A stretch of 64,000 bases of DNA from CAVSLM01 sp963728895 (GCA_963728895.1 CAVSLM010000012.1:118753-182752); one strand, 5' to 3'; shown: positions 47,706-57,374, counted from the stretch's first letter. Notes: a model not told the origin generated them from the letters alone. Translations and numbers: made by a program.

Positions 47706-50108
47706 TCGAAACGCTCCAGGACGCCATGGCCGAGCATCGTGAGGCGGTGTACCTGCTGCTGCGGCGCTATTTCGCCCTTGGCCGCTCGTTCCTGCTGCAG
47801 TCCGACCTGCAGGACGAATTCCGCCGCTTCTGCAGCCAGCCGGAAGGCCAGCGCCTGTGCCGAGACGCCCATCGACCGCGCGATTTCCACGGCGCAGGAG
47901 GCAGCACTGGAAGCGCCCTGGATCTATTTCGCGCTGCGCCCGAGCATCGCGCGCTGGCATTTCGTGCGCCTGCACATCGAGGCCATGCGCCACGAGGAGA
48001 TCGCAGTCGCCGAGTACCAGCAGTTCAAAGAGCGGCTCGCCGGGGCCCACGCCGGGCCCGGCGACGGCTGGGTGCTGGAAGTCGACCTCGGCCCCTTCAA
48101 CCGCGACTTCCCCAAGCTCAAGGAAGCGCGCTCCATCGGACGCGGCGTGGAGTTCCTCAACCGCCGTCTTTCCAGCCAGCTGTTCCAGGAGCTCGGCGCC
48201 GGAGACAAGGGACTGCTGGACTTCCTGCGCGTGCACCAGTGCCAGGGTGTACAGCTCATGCTCAACGCGCGCATCCACGGCGTCACCGAGCTGCGCCGCG
48301 CGTTGCGCCGCGCCGAGGACTATCTCGCCACCCAGCCGCACGACGCCACCTGGGAACAGGTCGGGCAGACCATGCATTACCTGGGCTTCGAGCCGGGCTG
48401 GGGTGCAACCGTGGAGCGCATGCGCGAGACCCTGGACCTGCTGACCGACATTCTCGAGGCCCCGGAGCCCGCGGCACTGGAGCGCTTCCTGGGCCGCATT
48501 CCCATGATCTTCAACCTGGTGATCCTGTCGCCACATGGCTACTTCGGCCAGGCCAACGTGCTGGGGCTGCCCGATACCGGGGGACAGGTCGTCTACATTC
48601 TCGATCAGGTGCGGGCACTGGAGCAGGAAATGCGCCGCCGCATCGCCGAGCAGGGCCTGCAGATCGAGCCGCAGATCCTGGTGGTGACGCGCCTGATTCC
48701 GGAAGCGGGGGGAACCACCTGCGACCAGCGCCTGGAGCCCATCATCGGTACCAGCAGCGCGCGCATCCTGCGCGTGCCGTTCCGCACCGCGACCGGCGAG
48801 GTCCTGGCACACTGGATTTCGCGCTTCGAGGTGTGGCCGTACCTGGAGCGCTTCACCGCCGACGTGGAGAAGGAGGTGCTGGCCGAGCTCAGCGGGCGCC
48901 CGGACCTGATCATCGGCAACTACTCCGACGGCAACCTGGTGGCGACGCTGCTTTCCCAACGCCTGCGGGTCACCCAGTGCATCATCGCCCACGCCCTGGA
49001 GAAGGCAAAGTATCTGTACTCCGATCTCTACTGGAAGGACAACGATCCACAGTACCACTTCTCCTGCCAGTTCACGGCCGACCTGATCGCCATGAACGCC
49101 GCCGACTTCATCATCACCAGTACCTACCAGGAAATCGCCGGCAAATGGGACTCCGTCGGACAGTACGAGACCTACGGCGCCTTCACCATGCCGGGGCTGT
49201 ACCGCGTGGTGAACGGCATCGACGTGTTCGATCCCAAGTTCAACATCGTCTCGCCGGGTGCGGACGCCGAGGTCTACTTTCCCTATACCGAGACCGGACG
49301 CCGGTTGACCGGTCTGCACCAGGAGATCGAGGCGCTCATCTATGGCGGGCCGCACGAGCAGGCGCGCGGCGTCATCGCCGAGCGCGACCGGCCGCTGATT
49401 TTCAGCATGGCCCGGCTCGACCACATCAAGAATATCGCCGGGCTGGTGGAGTGGTATGCGACCGACGAGGGCCTGCGGGGGAGCGCCAACCTGCTGGTCG
49501 TCGGAGGCCATGTGGACGCCGCGCAATCGGCCGATCACGAGGAGCAGGCTCAGATCGCGCGCATGCACGCCCTGTTCGAGGAGCACGGCCTCGACGGCCA
49601 GGTGCGCTGGCTGGGTATGCATCTGGAGAAGAACCTGGCCGGCGAGCTCTACCGCTACATCGCCGATCATCATGGCGTGTTCGTGCAGCCGGCACTGTTC
49701 GAGGCTTTCGGCTTGACGGTGGTGGAGGCCATGATCTCCGGACTGCCCGCCTTTGCGACCCGCTATGGTGGACCCCTGGAGATCATCGAGCACGGCATCT
49801 CCGGATTTCACATCGACCCCAACCACGGCGACCAGGTGACGAAGATGATCGTGGAGTTCTTCGAGCGCTGTAACAGCCATCCCGGTCACTGGGAACGGCT
49901 GAGCGAAGGCGGCATCCGCAGGGTCCGCAGCCGCTACACCTGGGAGCTGTATGCCGAGCGCATGATGACGCTGTCGCGCATCTACGGCTTCTGGAAGTAC
50001 GTGACCAATCTGGAGCGCGACGAGACACGGCGCTACCTCGAGATGTTCTATGCCCTGCAGTTCCGCCCGCTGGCGGCGGTGATCACACGGGATGGCGCCG
50101 CGGGTTGA
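47702..50108 (+). CDS. Sucrose synthase, one frameshift
   Basis: About 801 residues, the usual length. The N-terminal regulatory part (IETLQDAMAEHREAVYLLLR ... EFRRFCSQPEGQRL) is in one frame. From about 47858, where one base seems extra, it goes on as AETPIDRAISTAQEAALEAP. Then follow SPHGYFGQANVLGLPDTGGQ (GT-B start), NYSDGNLVATLLSQRL, SMARLDHIKNIAGLVEWYAT and QPALFEAFGLTVVEAMISGL. The enzyme reversibly cleaves sucrose with NDP to NDP-glucose and fructose. The GTG start overlaps the SPS stop (GTGA). With SPS and fructokinase it closes a sucrose cycle. The lone frame break may be a sequence error. Confidence 0.9.
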
Positions 50109-50223
50109 AGGCGCTGCGGCCTCCCGGCCGGCGGCAGCCGTTGACAGGGCGTGGCACCGTGGACCAGCCTATGAGCCGAAGCTCCGTGGTGCGGCCGCCG
50201 CAGGAGCGGGGAGTGGCGCGCTG

Positions 50224-50406
50224 ATGAATCCCTGGTTCTATGATCTTGCCCGGCGATTGCCGGAACTGCACAGCGGGAACGAGCTGCTCGATGCGCTCTC
50301 CGATCTCGAGGACCAGTACGACGGTTTCAACGAGATCGATCAGGACATCGCCGCAGAGCTGATGGCCGAGCTGCGCCACAGGCTCGAGGCACTCCCTCCG
50401 GGCTAG
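50224..50406 (+). CDS. Hypothetical small acidic protein
   Basis: A 60-residue protein: MNPWFYDLARRLPELHSGNE, LLDALSDLEDQYDGFNEIDQ, DIAAELMAELRHRLEALPPG. Acidic, predicted helical, no signal. It lies 115 nt after sucrose synthase and 11 nt ahead of the next gene, with a GGAGTGG box before the ATG, so it likely belongs to a two-gene unit or the sucrose operon. I do not recognise it. Confidence 0.6.
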   Translation: MNPWFYDLARRLPELHSGNELLDALSDLEDQYDGFNEIDQDIAAELMAELRHRLEALPPG

Positions 50407-50417
50407 CGGCTGCGCCG

Positions 50418-51269
50418 ATGGTCGAGTACTACAGCCTGCGGCGCATGAGCCCGTATCTCGGTGTGATCCAGGTGGTCGACGCTGGCGAGGCCTGCGGCTA
50501 TTCCACGGACGGCCGGCGCTGGCAAGTGCGCGCCATGACCGATTACGGCCGCTACCGGCTCACCGGCATGTGGTCGGACTACGAGTCACCACCCCCGCGC
50601 GGCGCCTCGGGCAATCTTACCCTGGCATTGCGCAGCCACCCGCCGATTCCCTTTCCGCTCGCCGATCGCTACGAGCTGTGGCTGCTGCACCGCGAATCGC
50701 TGCGCCCGCTGGCGCTGCTGAAGACCCGGCGCTGGGCGCGCGACATGGTGCCGGTGGACGATCCCACCTGGCGCCCATTCCTCCTGGAGGACAACAGCTT
50801 CCGCTCCGCCAGCCTGCGCGCCGCCGAGCCGCCGCGCCATCCCGCTGCCCGCCCGCTGCGTCACCGCGACGTCCTGGAGCGCCAGGTCAACATGGGCGCG
50901 CGCCCGCTGCCCGCCGCCCAGTGGTTCGAGCGCCAGGAGGACGGCAGCGGCGTCGGCCATCACGGCCTGCGCATCGGCGCCGAGCACCTCGGGCGCGCAT
51001 TGCCCAGGGAAGACTTCCCCGAACTGCTGGTGGACGAATGCTGGCCGACCCCGGCGGAGCGGCGCCTGGTGGAGGAGTATCACGAGTGGAATGCGGCGCA
51101 GCTGCTCGCGCACCAGCGGCTGCAGACCGCCACCCGCGTGCGACTCGAGGAGGCGGCCTGCCGCGCACCGGAAAAACTCCTCGAACCCTATCCCATGATT
51201 CCGGAGGTCATCGATCGCGACGCCCTCAACGTCGCCCTGGTCGCCGCGAAGCTCATCCGCTCGTCCTGA
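50418..51269 (+). CDS. Hypothetical conserved-looking protein
   Basis: A 283-residue soluble protein without signal or membrane helix. Its N-terminal half (MVEYYSLRRMSPYLGVIQVV, RYRLTGMWSDYESPPPRGAS, ADRYELWLLHRESLRPLALL) is beta-rich; the C-terminal half (FPELLVDECWPTPAERRLVE, EYHEWNAAQLLAHQRLQTAT) is helical. Codon use is like the core genes, so it is a real gene. Product not recognised. Closely linked to the 60-residue gene upstream and followed by a MITE-like repeat. Confidence 0.6.
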   Translation: MVEYYSLRRMSPYLGVIQVVDAGEACGYSTDGRRWQVRAMTDYGRYRLTGMWSDYESPPPRGASGNLTLALRSHPPIPFPLADRYELWLLHRESLRPLALLKTRRWARDMVPVDDPTWRPFLLEDNSFRSASLRAAEPPRHPAARPLRHRDVLERQVNMGARPLPAAQWFERQEDGSGVGHHGLRIGAEHLGRALPREDFPELLVDECWPTPAERRLVEEYHEWNAAQLLAHQRLQTATRVRLEEAACRAPEKLLEPYPMIPEVIDRDALNVALVAAKLIRSS

Positions 51270-51349
51270 GCGCTGCGTTCCGGTCGCGACCTGCGCCTGG
51301 TGAGTTCAACGACCCGGATTGTCCGCATGCGGGAGCCGACTATCTGGTC

Positions 51350-51522
51350 AACCCGGAAATCTCACCAGCATCCCGGGAGCGAGCGAGAAACCGCCAGAAC
51401 CAGCATGGACCGGTGGCGTGAACAGTGTGTCATCGTTCGAGGATCACGAAGAATGGCGGATCCTCCCTGCGATCCATTCACTTACCGGCCAGCCACCGGC
51501 CGGCTGCTGAGATGTCCGGGTT
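51350..51522. repeat. MITE-like dispersed repeat, best intact copy
   Basis: A 173-bp element with terminal inverted repeats AACCCGGAAATCTCACCAGC and GCTGCTGAGATGTCCGGGTT (three mismatches). Inside: AGAAACCGCCAGAACC, GTGTGTCATCGTTCG, GAAGAATGGCGGATCC, CGATCCATTCACTTACCGGC. No coding capacity. The right end provides the TAA stop of the cupin gene on the minus strand. Family members at 246, 742, 1876, 16271, 22484 and 61868. Confidence 0.75.
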
Positions 51523-51886
51523 AAGGATCATCGAGCAGTTCCGTGTCCTCGTGCGCGTATGCGGGCGCGCAGCAGCAGAGGATGATGAGTGGCTCTTCGC
51601 CGGTGTTGCGGATGCAGTGCGCGGTGCCCGGCGCAATGCAAACGGTGTCGCCGGCCTGTACGGGAAAGCGGTGCCTGCCGAGCGTCATCTCCCCGCTCCC
51701 GCGGGTGACGTGGTAGAGCTCCTCGGTGCGTGCGTGGCGATGCAGTCGGGTGCCGGCGCCCGGCGCCACCGTGGCCTCGGCGAGGCTCTGGTTGCGATTG
51801 CCGTGCAGCTGCGGATGCATGAGCTCGCGGATCAGAGAGCCGTCGCGGGTGACGTAGGACTGGGCGCTGCCGTACTCGCTCTTCAC
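51521..51886 (-). CDS. Cupin-domain protein
   Basis: A 121-residue single cupin: GAGTRLHRHARTEELYHVTR fits cupin motif 1, with metal-ligand histidines and Glu, and PVQAGDTVCIAPGTAHCIRN motif 2. It ends ILCCCAPAYAHEDTELLDDP, an unusual CCC triplet. Cupins of this size bind a metal and often small sugars or regulators; substrate unknown. The stop codon is formed at the edge of the MITE-like repeat. It is ~40 bp after xerC on the same strand. Confidence 0.85.
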   Translation of the reverse strand: MKSEYGSAQSYVTRDGSLIRELMHPQLHGNRNQSLAEATVAPGAGTRLHRHARTEELYHVTRGSGEMTLGRHRFPVQAGDTVCIAPGTAHCIRNTGEEPLIILCCCAPAYAHEDTELLDDP

Positions 51887-51927
51887 GCACGAATCTCGCC
51901 GGATGCGCGGGACTGCCGCACGAAGAT

Positions 51928-52839
51928 CTACTCGCCCGAGCGCGATTTGCGCGCACGCGGGTGGGCACGGTCATATACGGCCGCCAGGTGCTGGAAGTCG
52001 AGGTGCGTGTAGATCTGTGTGGTGCCGATGTCCGCATGGCCCAGCAGCTCCTGCACGGCACGCAGGTCGCCGCTCGACTCCAGCAGATGGGTGGCGAAGG
52101 AATGTCGAAGCAGATGCGGATGCACGCGCGTACCGATCCCCTGGCGCAGCGCAAGCACATGCAGTCGCCGCTGCACGGTGCGCGCCGCGATGCGCCGCCC
52201 CCGCCGGCCGACGAACATCGCGCGCTCACCCGGCGCCGCCCAGCTCGCGCGCAGGCCGAGCCAGTGCCGCAGTGCGCCGAGTGCGTAGCGCCCGACCGGC
52301 ACCACCCGGATCTTGCGGCCCTTGCCGGTTACCCGCACCGTCGCATCGTCCAGGTCGAGGTCCTCGACGTCGAGCGCCACAAGCTCCGCGAGGCGCAGGC
52401 CCGAGGAGTAGAGCAGCTCCACGATGGCAAGGTCGCGGCTCGCGCGCGCACCCTCCGGCCGACCCTCGAGCAGCCGGCCGACCTGGTCGGCGTCGAGGGT
52501 ATGCGGCAGCTCACGGGGGGCTCGCGGCGCACCGGCGTCCAGCGCGGGATTGACGGGCACCCGACCCTCGCGCTGCAGGTACTTGTAGAAGGAGCGGATC
52601 GCGGACAACAAGCGCTGCAGGCTGCGGGGGGCAAGCCCCGCACGGTGGCGCGCCGCGACCAGGGTGCGGACCTGCCGTGCACCAACCTGCTCCCAGCGCC
52701 TCAGGCCCTGGGCGTCGCACCAGGTGGCGAAGCCCTGGAGGTCGCGCCGGTAAGCGCTGCGCGTGTGCGGCGAACAGCGCCGCTCGTTGAGCAGGTGCGA
52801 GAGAAAGCCATCGATCCAGGCGAGCTCGCTCGCGTCCAT
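51928..52839 (-). CDS. xerC: Tyrosine recombinase XerC
   Basis: A 303-residue recombinase. N-terminal SAM-like core-binding domain (WIDGFLSHLLNERRCSPHTR); catalytic residues in SSGLRLAELVALDVEDLDLD (Arg), VTGKGRKIRVVPVG (Lys), HPHLLRHSFATHLLES (HxxR), ELLGHADIGTTQIYTH (His and the nucleophile Tyr). With XerD it resolves chromosome dimers at dif. Its place after DUF484 and dapF is the standard gammaproteobacterial arrangement. It is not an integron integrase: no IntI-specific insertion is seen. Confidence 0.93.
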   Translation of the reverse strand: MDASELAWIDGFLSHLLNERRCSPHTRSAYRRDLQGFATWCDAQGLRRWEQVGARQVRTLVAARHRAGLAPRSLQRLLSAIRSFYKYLQREGRVPVNPALDAGAPRAPRELPHTLDADQVGRLLEGRPEGARASRDLAIVELLYSSGLRLAELVALDVEDLDLDDATVRVTGKGRKIRVVPVGRYALGALRHWLGLRASWAAPGERAMFVGRRGRRIAARTVQRRLHVLALRQGIGTRVHPHLLRHSFATHLLESSGDLRAVQELLGHADIGTTQIYTHLDFQHLAAVYDRAHPRARKSRSGE

Positions 52840-52864
52840 GCTCTTGTACCGACCGGCGAATGGG

Positions 52865-53560
52865 CTAGAGCGCCCCGGTGCCGACGTGGGAACGCAGTGC
52901 GGCGCTCACCAGCTCGCCGAGGTGTGACAGATAGACCTTGCCCAGCCCGGAGTGAAAGCGCTTGGGATCTTCGCTGCCGAGGGCGAGCAGGCCGTAGCTG
53001 CAGCGCTGTCCGAGCGCCACCACCGCCGCGGAGCCGACCTCCCGCGCGCGACCGGCGAACAGATACTCCAGCTGCTCGGACTTGAGCCTGCCACACAGCG
53101 GCCGGCGCGACTTCAGCAGATCAGGGAACAGCTCCGACGCCGGATCCTCGCCGCGCGGCCGGGTAGCCTCGGGGACGGTCCCGAACAGCCGCAGCACGAC
53201 CACGTCGGCCTGGAAATCGTTGCGCAGCGCTTCCTCGACGGATTGCAGAATCTGATCCAGCGTGCCGGCCTCCATCAGCGCGAGACTCAAGCGATGCATG
53301 CGCTCGGTCAAGCGGTCGTTCTCGCGTGCGATGTTGACCAGGTCCACCAGCTTCTGCTTGAGCTGGGCGTTTTGTTCGCGCAGCAGGCTCACCTGGCGCT
53401 CGACCAGCGACACCGCCGCGCCGCTGGGATGCGGTAGCCGCAGTGTACCGAGCAGCGGGAGGTGGCGCTCGAAGAAATCCGGATGCTGGAGCAGGTAATT
53501 TTCCACACCCCCCTCCGCGTCAGTCTCCGGACTCATGCCGGCACTGCGCTGTATGCTCAT
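52865..53560 (-). CDS. DUF484 family protein
   Basis: A 231-residue soluble protein: VENYLLQHPDFFERHLPLLG, PHPSGAAVSLVERQVSLLRE, then a coiled coil (QNAQLKQKLVDLVNIARE), and a GAF-like domain (ILQSVEEALRNDFQADVVVL ... ALGQRCSYGLLALGSEDPKR). DUF484 genes sit between dapF and xerC across Gammaproteobacteria; function unknown. The ATG overlaps the dapF stop (ATGA). Confidence 0.9.
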   Translation of the reverse strand: MSIQRSAGMSPETDAEGGVENYLLQHPDFFERHLPLLGTLRLPHPSGAAVSLVERQVSLLREQNAQLKQKLVDLVNIARENDRLTERMHRLSLALMEAGTLDQILQSVEEALRNDFQADVVVLRLFGTVPEATRPRGEDPASELFPDLLKSRRPLCGRLKSEQLEYLFAGRAREVGSAAVVALGQRCSYGLLALGSEDPKRFHSGLGKVYLSHLGELVSAALRSHVGTGAL

Positions 53561-54387
53561 AGCTCGATTCGTCCCTCGAAGACATGGGTGGCGGGGCCGG
53601 TCATGATGAGCGCCCCCCCTTCGCCGTCCCAGGTTATCACAAGCCGTCCACCGGGAAGGTCCACGGCTACGCGCTCCTCCAGCAGGCCCTGCAGCCGTCC
53701 CGCCACCACGGCGGCACAGGCGCCGGTGCCGCATGCGAGCGTCTCGCCGGCGCCGCGTTCGTACACCCGCAGGCGGATATGCCCGCGGTCCAGCACCTGC
53801 ATGAAGCCGACGTTGGTGCGCCGCGGAAAGCGCTCGTGACCCTCGATGAGCGGCCCCAGTCGCTCCACGGGCGCGCGTGCAATGTCCTCCACCACCATCA
53901 CTGCATGCGGGTTGCCCATGGAAACCGCGGCGATGGTGAGCTGCTCTTCGCCCACCTGCAGCGGATACCGCGCCGCGCGTCGTCGCGCGAGGAACGGGAT
54001 GGCATCCGGCTCCAGGATCGGCACGCCCATGTCCACGCTGACCTGGCCATCGGGGTGCAGGCGCAGCGCGATGATTCCGGCCGCGGTCTGCACACGGATC
54101 TCGTCCCCGTCGCTGTAGCCGCGCTCGCGGAGGTAGCGCGCCAGGCAGCGCGCGCCGTTGCCGCACTGCTCCACCTCGCCGCCGTCGGCATTGAAAATGC
54201 GGTAGCGAAACTGCGCACCCGGCATCGTCGCCGTCTCCACCAGCAGCACCTGGTCGCACCCCACACCGTAGCGCCGGTCCGCGAGCCGGCGCAGCTGCGC
54301 CGTGCTGAGCGACTGCGGCCGCTCGATGCCGTCGATCACCACGAAGTCGTTGCCGATGCCTTGCATCTTGGTGAAGGAGAGCCGCAT
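53557..54387 (-). CDS. dapF: Diaminopimelate epimerase
   Basis: A 276-residue enzyme with both catalytic cysteines: EVEQCGNGARCLARYL and GETLACGTGACAAVVAGRL. MRLSFTKMQGIGNDFVVIDG is the canonical start; an ATG 9 nt upstream is possible. It converts LL- to meso-diaminopimelate for lysine and peptidoglycan synthesis, alongside lysA in the same row. Confidence 0.95.
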   Translation of the reverse strand: MRLSFTKMQGIGNDFVVIDGIERPQSLSTAQLRRLADRRYGVGCDQVLLVETATMPGAQFRYRIFNADGGEVEQCGNGARCLARYLRERGYSDGDEIRVQTAAGIIALRLHPDGQVSVDMGVPILEPDAIPFLARRRAARYPLQVGEEQLTIAAVSMGNPHAVMVVEDIARAPVERLGPLIEGHERFPRRTNVGFMQVLDRGHIRLRVYERGAGETLACGTGACAAVVAGRLQGLLEERVAVDLPGGRLVITWDGEGGALIMTGPATHVFEGRIEL

Positions 54388-54440
54388 GAGGGGCAAGCGT
54401 ACTGGCTCGGCGACCGCTTGGAAAGTCCGAGGCGCCGCGC

Positions 54441-55106
54441 TCAGGGTGCTTCACCGTGCACGATGAGATGTCGGTCGCTCACCGCCTGCACCTGCAGATG
54501 ATCGAGGCCTGCCTCCCGCAATTGGGCGCCGACCTCATCGATCCGATAGGCCGCGAGCAGCGAATTGAAGAAGTCGCGGCGCAGCACTGGCGGTTCACCT
54601 TCTGCATAGCGGTGCACCAGCGCCTCGGCGTCGGCGCGGCTCGCCGGGCGCATCAGGTCCATGATGAACACTGCCGCACCCGGACGGGCACAGGTGCGAA
54701 CGCTGCCCCACAACGCCTGCGGATCCGACAGGTGGTGCAGCAGGGAGTTGGAAATGACGGCATCGTAGCGCCCGCGCGCGAGCCCTTCGCTTGGCAGTCG
54801 CATCCGTATCAATCGCACCCGCTCCGCCACACCGGCACGCCTTACCGCGTCCTCTGCCAGGCGCAACATCTGTGGCGCACCGTCGCAGCCATCGACCTGC
54901 CATTCGGGCAGGGCGCGCGCGAAGCGAATGCTGATGTCCGCGGGACCGCAGCCCAGATCCACCGCGCGTCCGGCGACGGGAAGGCCGGGAAAGCGCTCGG
55001 CGAGCCGGGCGATGAAAGCGCTGTGCGGCTCCTCGAAATCCGCGCTCGCATACGCCAGCGCCTGCGCGGCATCGTCCATGAGCTCCGGTTCCGGGATGCG
55101 CTCCAT
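54441..55106 (-). CDS. Class I SAM-dependent methyltransferase
   Basis: A 221-residue methyltransferase: VDLGCGPADISIRFARAL is motif I (SAM binding), DGCDGAPQMLRLAED motif II, YDAVISNSLLHHLSDPQALW motif IV. Substrate unknown; a small molecule is likely from the size and fold. It is inserted between dapF and lysA, in a place where most gammaproteobacteria have no gene. The ATG at 55106 lies 7 nt after the lysA stop. Confidence 0.85.
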   Translation of the reverse strand: MERIPEPELMDDAAQALAYASADFEEPHSAFIARLAERFPGLPVAGRAVDLGCGPADISIRFARALPEWQVDGCDGAPQMLRLAEDAVRRAGVAERVRLIRMRLPSEGLARGRYDAVISNSLLHHLSDPQALWGSVRTCARPGAAVFIMDLMRPASRADAEALVHRYAEGEPPVLRRDFFNSLLAAYRIDEVGAQLREAGLDHLQVQAVSDRHLIVHGEAP

Positions 55107-55113
55107 ACGCCGG

Positions 55114-56391
55114 TCAGCCGGACCCCTGCGCGTGCGTGGCGGCATCGGGAAGCAGCGACTCGCCCGCCATCAGCTCGTCCACGGTTTCGCGCCGACGCAC
55201 CAGATAAGCCTCGGCGCCATCCACCAGCACCTCGGGCGAACGCGGCCGGGCGTTGTAGTTGGAGCTCATCGAAAACCCATAGGCGCCGGACGAGCGTACC
55301 GCCAGCAGGTCTCCCTCCTCGAGCTGTAGATGACGTTCCCTGCCGAGAAAGTCCCCGGTTTCGCACACCGGTCCGACCACATCGTAACGCAGTTCGGCAC
55401 CGGTGCCGCGCGGCACCACCGGCACGATATCCTGCCAGGCGTCGTACAGGGCCGGTCGCAGCAGATCGTTCATGGCGGCATCGACCACGGCAAAATTCTT
55501 GTGCGCGCCGTGCTTCAGGTACTCCACCCGCGTGAGCAGCACGCCGGCGTTGCCGACGATGGCGCGTCCCGGCTCGATGAGGATTTCGTAGTCGCGCGGA
55601 CCCAGGGTCTCGAACAGCGCTGCGGCATAGTCGGCGGGCAGCGGCGGCAGCTCGTCGCGATAGCGGATGCCGAGACCGCCGCCCAGATCGAGATGGGCAA
55701 GCGCGATGCCCCGCTGCGAGAGACGATCCACCAGATCGAGCACGCGCCGCAGGGCGTCGACGAACGGCGCCACGCCGGTGAGCTGCGAGCCGATGTGGCA
55801 GTCCACACCGACGAGGTGCAGATGCGGCAGCGCCGCGGCGTGGACATAAACTGCCGCCGCGGATTCGATGTCGATGCCGAACTTGTTTTCGCGCAGACCG
55901 GTGGAGATGTAGGGATGAGTGCCCGGATCGATGTCCGGGTTCACCCGTAGCGCAACGGGCGCGCGACGGTGCAGCGCGCCCGCCACCTCGTTCAGGCGCT
56001 CCAGCTCCGGCAGCGACTCGACGTTGAAACAGCGGATGCCGGCCTCCAGCGCCTGTTCCAGCTCGTCGCGGCGCTTGCCCACGCCCGAAAAGACCACCCG
56101 GCGCGGATCGCCCCCGGCACGCAGCACCCGCGCCAGCTCGCCTGCGGATACGATGTCGAACCCCGAGCCGAGACGCGCCAGCAACTGCAGCACCGCGAGA
56201 TTGGCATTGGCCTTGACGGCATAGCAGACCAGGTGGGGCCGTCCGGCAAGCGCCGCGTCAAAGGCGAGCCAGTGTCGTTCCAGTGTGGCACGCGAATAGA
56301 CATAGCAGGGCGTGCCGTGGCGCTCGGCAATGGTCTGGAGCGGAACCTGCTCGGCGCACAGACGCCCATCGCGGTACTGGAACTGGTCCAT
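55114..56391 (-). CDS. lysA: Diaminopimelate decarboxylase
   Basis: A 425-residue PLP enzyme: HLVCYAVKANANLAVLQLLA with the PLP lysine, VDCHIGSQLTGVAPF, HLDLGGGLGIRY, PVCETGDFLGRERHLQL with the active-site Cys, and GAYGFSMSSNYNARPRSPEV. It decarboxylates meso-diaminopimelate to lysine. The usual order lptM-lysA-dapF is kept, with a methyltransferase gene added. Full length. Confidence 0.95.
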   Translation of the reverse strand: MDQFQYRDGRLCAEQVPLQTIAERHGTPCYVYSRATLERHWLAFDAALAGRPHLVCYAVKANANLAVLQLLARLGSGFDIVSAGELARVLRAGGDPRRVVFSGVGKRRDELEQALEAGIRCFNVESLPELERLNEVAGALHRRAPVALRVNPDIDPGTHPYISTGLRENKFGIDIESAAAVYVHAAALPHLHLVGVDCHIGSQLTGVAPFVDALRRVLDLVDRLSQRGIALAHLDLGGGLGIRYRDELPPLPADYAAALFETLGPRDYEILIEPGRAIVGNAGVLLTRVEYLKHGAHKNFAVVDAAMNDLLRPALYDAWQDIVPVVPRGTGAELRYDVVGPVCETGDFLGRERHLQLEEGDLLAVRSSGAYGFSMSSNYNARPRSPEVLVDGAEAYLVRRRETVDELMAGESLLPDAATHAQGSG

Positions 56392-56408
56392 GGTCGCCGC
56401 CGCGCGAC

Positions 56409-56549
56409 TCAGCGCCCGGCGTCGCTGTGCTTGGGATGGCCGGGCGACGGCAGATAGAGATCACCCTTCTGTCCACATGCCCAGAGCGCACCGGCGCCTC
56501 CCGCGACGAGTGCAATCCAGAGCAGTACTCTTGACCAGCGCGGTTTCAT
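56409..56549 (-). CDS. lptM: Lipoprotein LptM (LppL/YifL type)
   Basis: A 46-residue lipoprotein: signal LLWIALVAGGAGALWAC with lipobox LWAC, then the family motif CGQKGDLYLP. LptM helps the LPS translocon LptDE mature by mimicking LPS binding. It is 17 nt ahead of lysA on the minus strand, the standard place. Too short for most gene callers. Confidence 0.9.
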   Translation of the reverse strand: MKPRWSRVLLWIALVAGGAGALWACGQKGDLYLPSPGHPKHSDAGR

Positions 56550-56656
56550 GACCGTGCTCCCGTTGCGATGAAAGTGGCAGTATAACTGCGCGCCGTCCGC
56601 GCGACACTCGCGCGCGACGGGGCAATTTCCCGCGGGCTGCGCCATAATGCCCGGAC

Positions 56657-57337
56657 ATGAGCGCCCCGCTTCCCTGTGTCGAGGTCGAACCGCCGGACCC
56701 ACCGCGTGCGGCGGTGATCTGGTTGCATGGCCTCGGTGCCGACGGTCACGATTTTGAACCGATTCCACCACAGCTCGCGCTGCCGGGCGAGCTTCCGGTA
56801 CGCTTCGTGTTCCCCCACGCGCCGCACCGACCGGTAACCCTGAACGGCGGCTACGTGATGCGTGCCTGGTATGACCTGTTCGGGCTGGACGCAGGCGCCC
56901 CCCAGGACGAGGGCGGCATCCGCGAGGCTGCACAGGCGCTGGGGGCGTTGATCGAGCGGGAACGGCAACGCGGCCTCCCCTACGAGCGCATCCTGCTGGC
57001 GGGGTTCTCCCAGGGCGGAGCGGTCGCGTTGCACGCGGGGCTGCGCTTTGCGGCGAGACTCGCCGGCGTCATCGCGCTCTCCACCTATCTGCCATTGCGC
57101 AGCGCGGTCGCCGCCGAGCGCCACGCGACGAATGCCGCACTGCCGATCTTCATGGCACACGGCACGCAGGATGGTGTCATCCCCGTGCAGTACGCGCGCC
57201 TCGCCCGCGACACGCTGGCGCCCATGGGCTATCCCATCGCCTGGCACGAGTATGCGATGGCACATGGCCTGTGCCATGAGGAGATCGCGGATCTGCGAGC
57301 CTGGATGGTGCAGGTGCTGCGAGGGCAGGATACCTGA
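56657..57337 (+). CDS. Alpha/beta hydrolase, carboxylesterase family
   Basis: A 226-residue esterase: VIWLHGLGADGHDFEPI (oxyanion region), RFVFPHAPHRPVTLNGGYVM, RAWYDLFG, the nucleophile elbow LLAGFSQGGAVALHAGL, AHGTQDGVIPV (Asp) and EYAMAHGLCHEEI (His). This is the phospholipase/carboxylesterase group (EstB, acyl-protein-thioesterase type), which hydrolyses short-chain esters or thioesters in the cytoplasm. Divergent from lptM. Confidence 0.9.
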   Translation: MSAPLPCVEVEPPDPPRAAVIWLHGLGADGHDFEPIPPQLALPGELPVRFVFPHAPHRPVTLNGGYVMRAWYDLFGLDAGAPQDEGGIREAAQALGALIERERQRGLPYERILLAGFSQGGAVALHAGLRFAARLAGVIALSTYLPLRSAVAAERHATNAALPIFMAHGTQDGVIPVQYARLARDTLAPMGYPIAWHEYAMAHGLCHEEIADLRAWMVQVLRGQDT

Positions 57338-57360
57338 AGCGGCCCACGCGCCCAGCCGGT

Positions 57361-57374
57361 TTGATTTGGGTCAA
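57361..57374 (+). promoter_or_regulatory. FNR-like box upstream of the cytochrome c gene
   Basis: TTGATTTGGGTCAA: half-sites TTGAT and GTCAA with 4-base spacing, the same form as the box at 40088. It lies 37 bp before the ATG of the dihaem cytochrome gene. Confidence 0.55.

Noticed and set aside
51928..52839. XerC as the integrase of the cassette array
   Set aside because: It is in the housekeeping dapF-DUF484-xerC row, 43 kb from the array, and has no integron-specific features.
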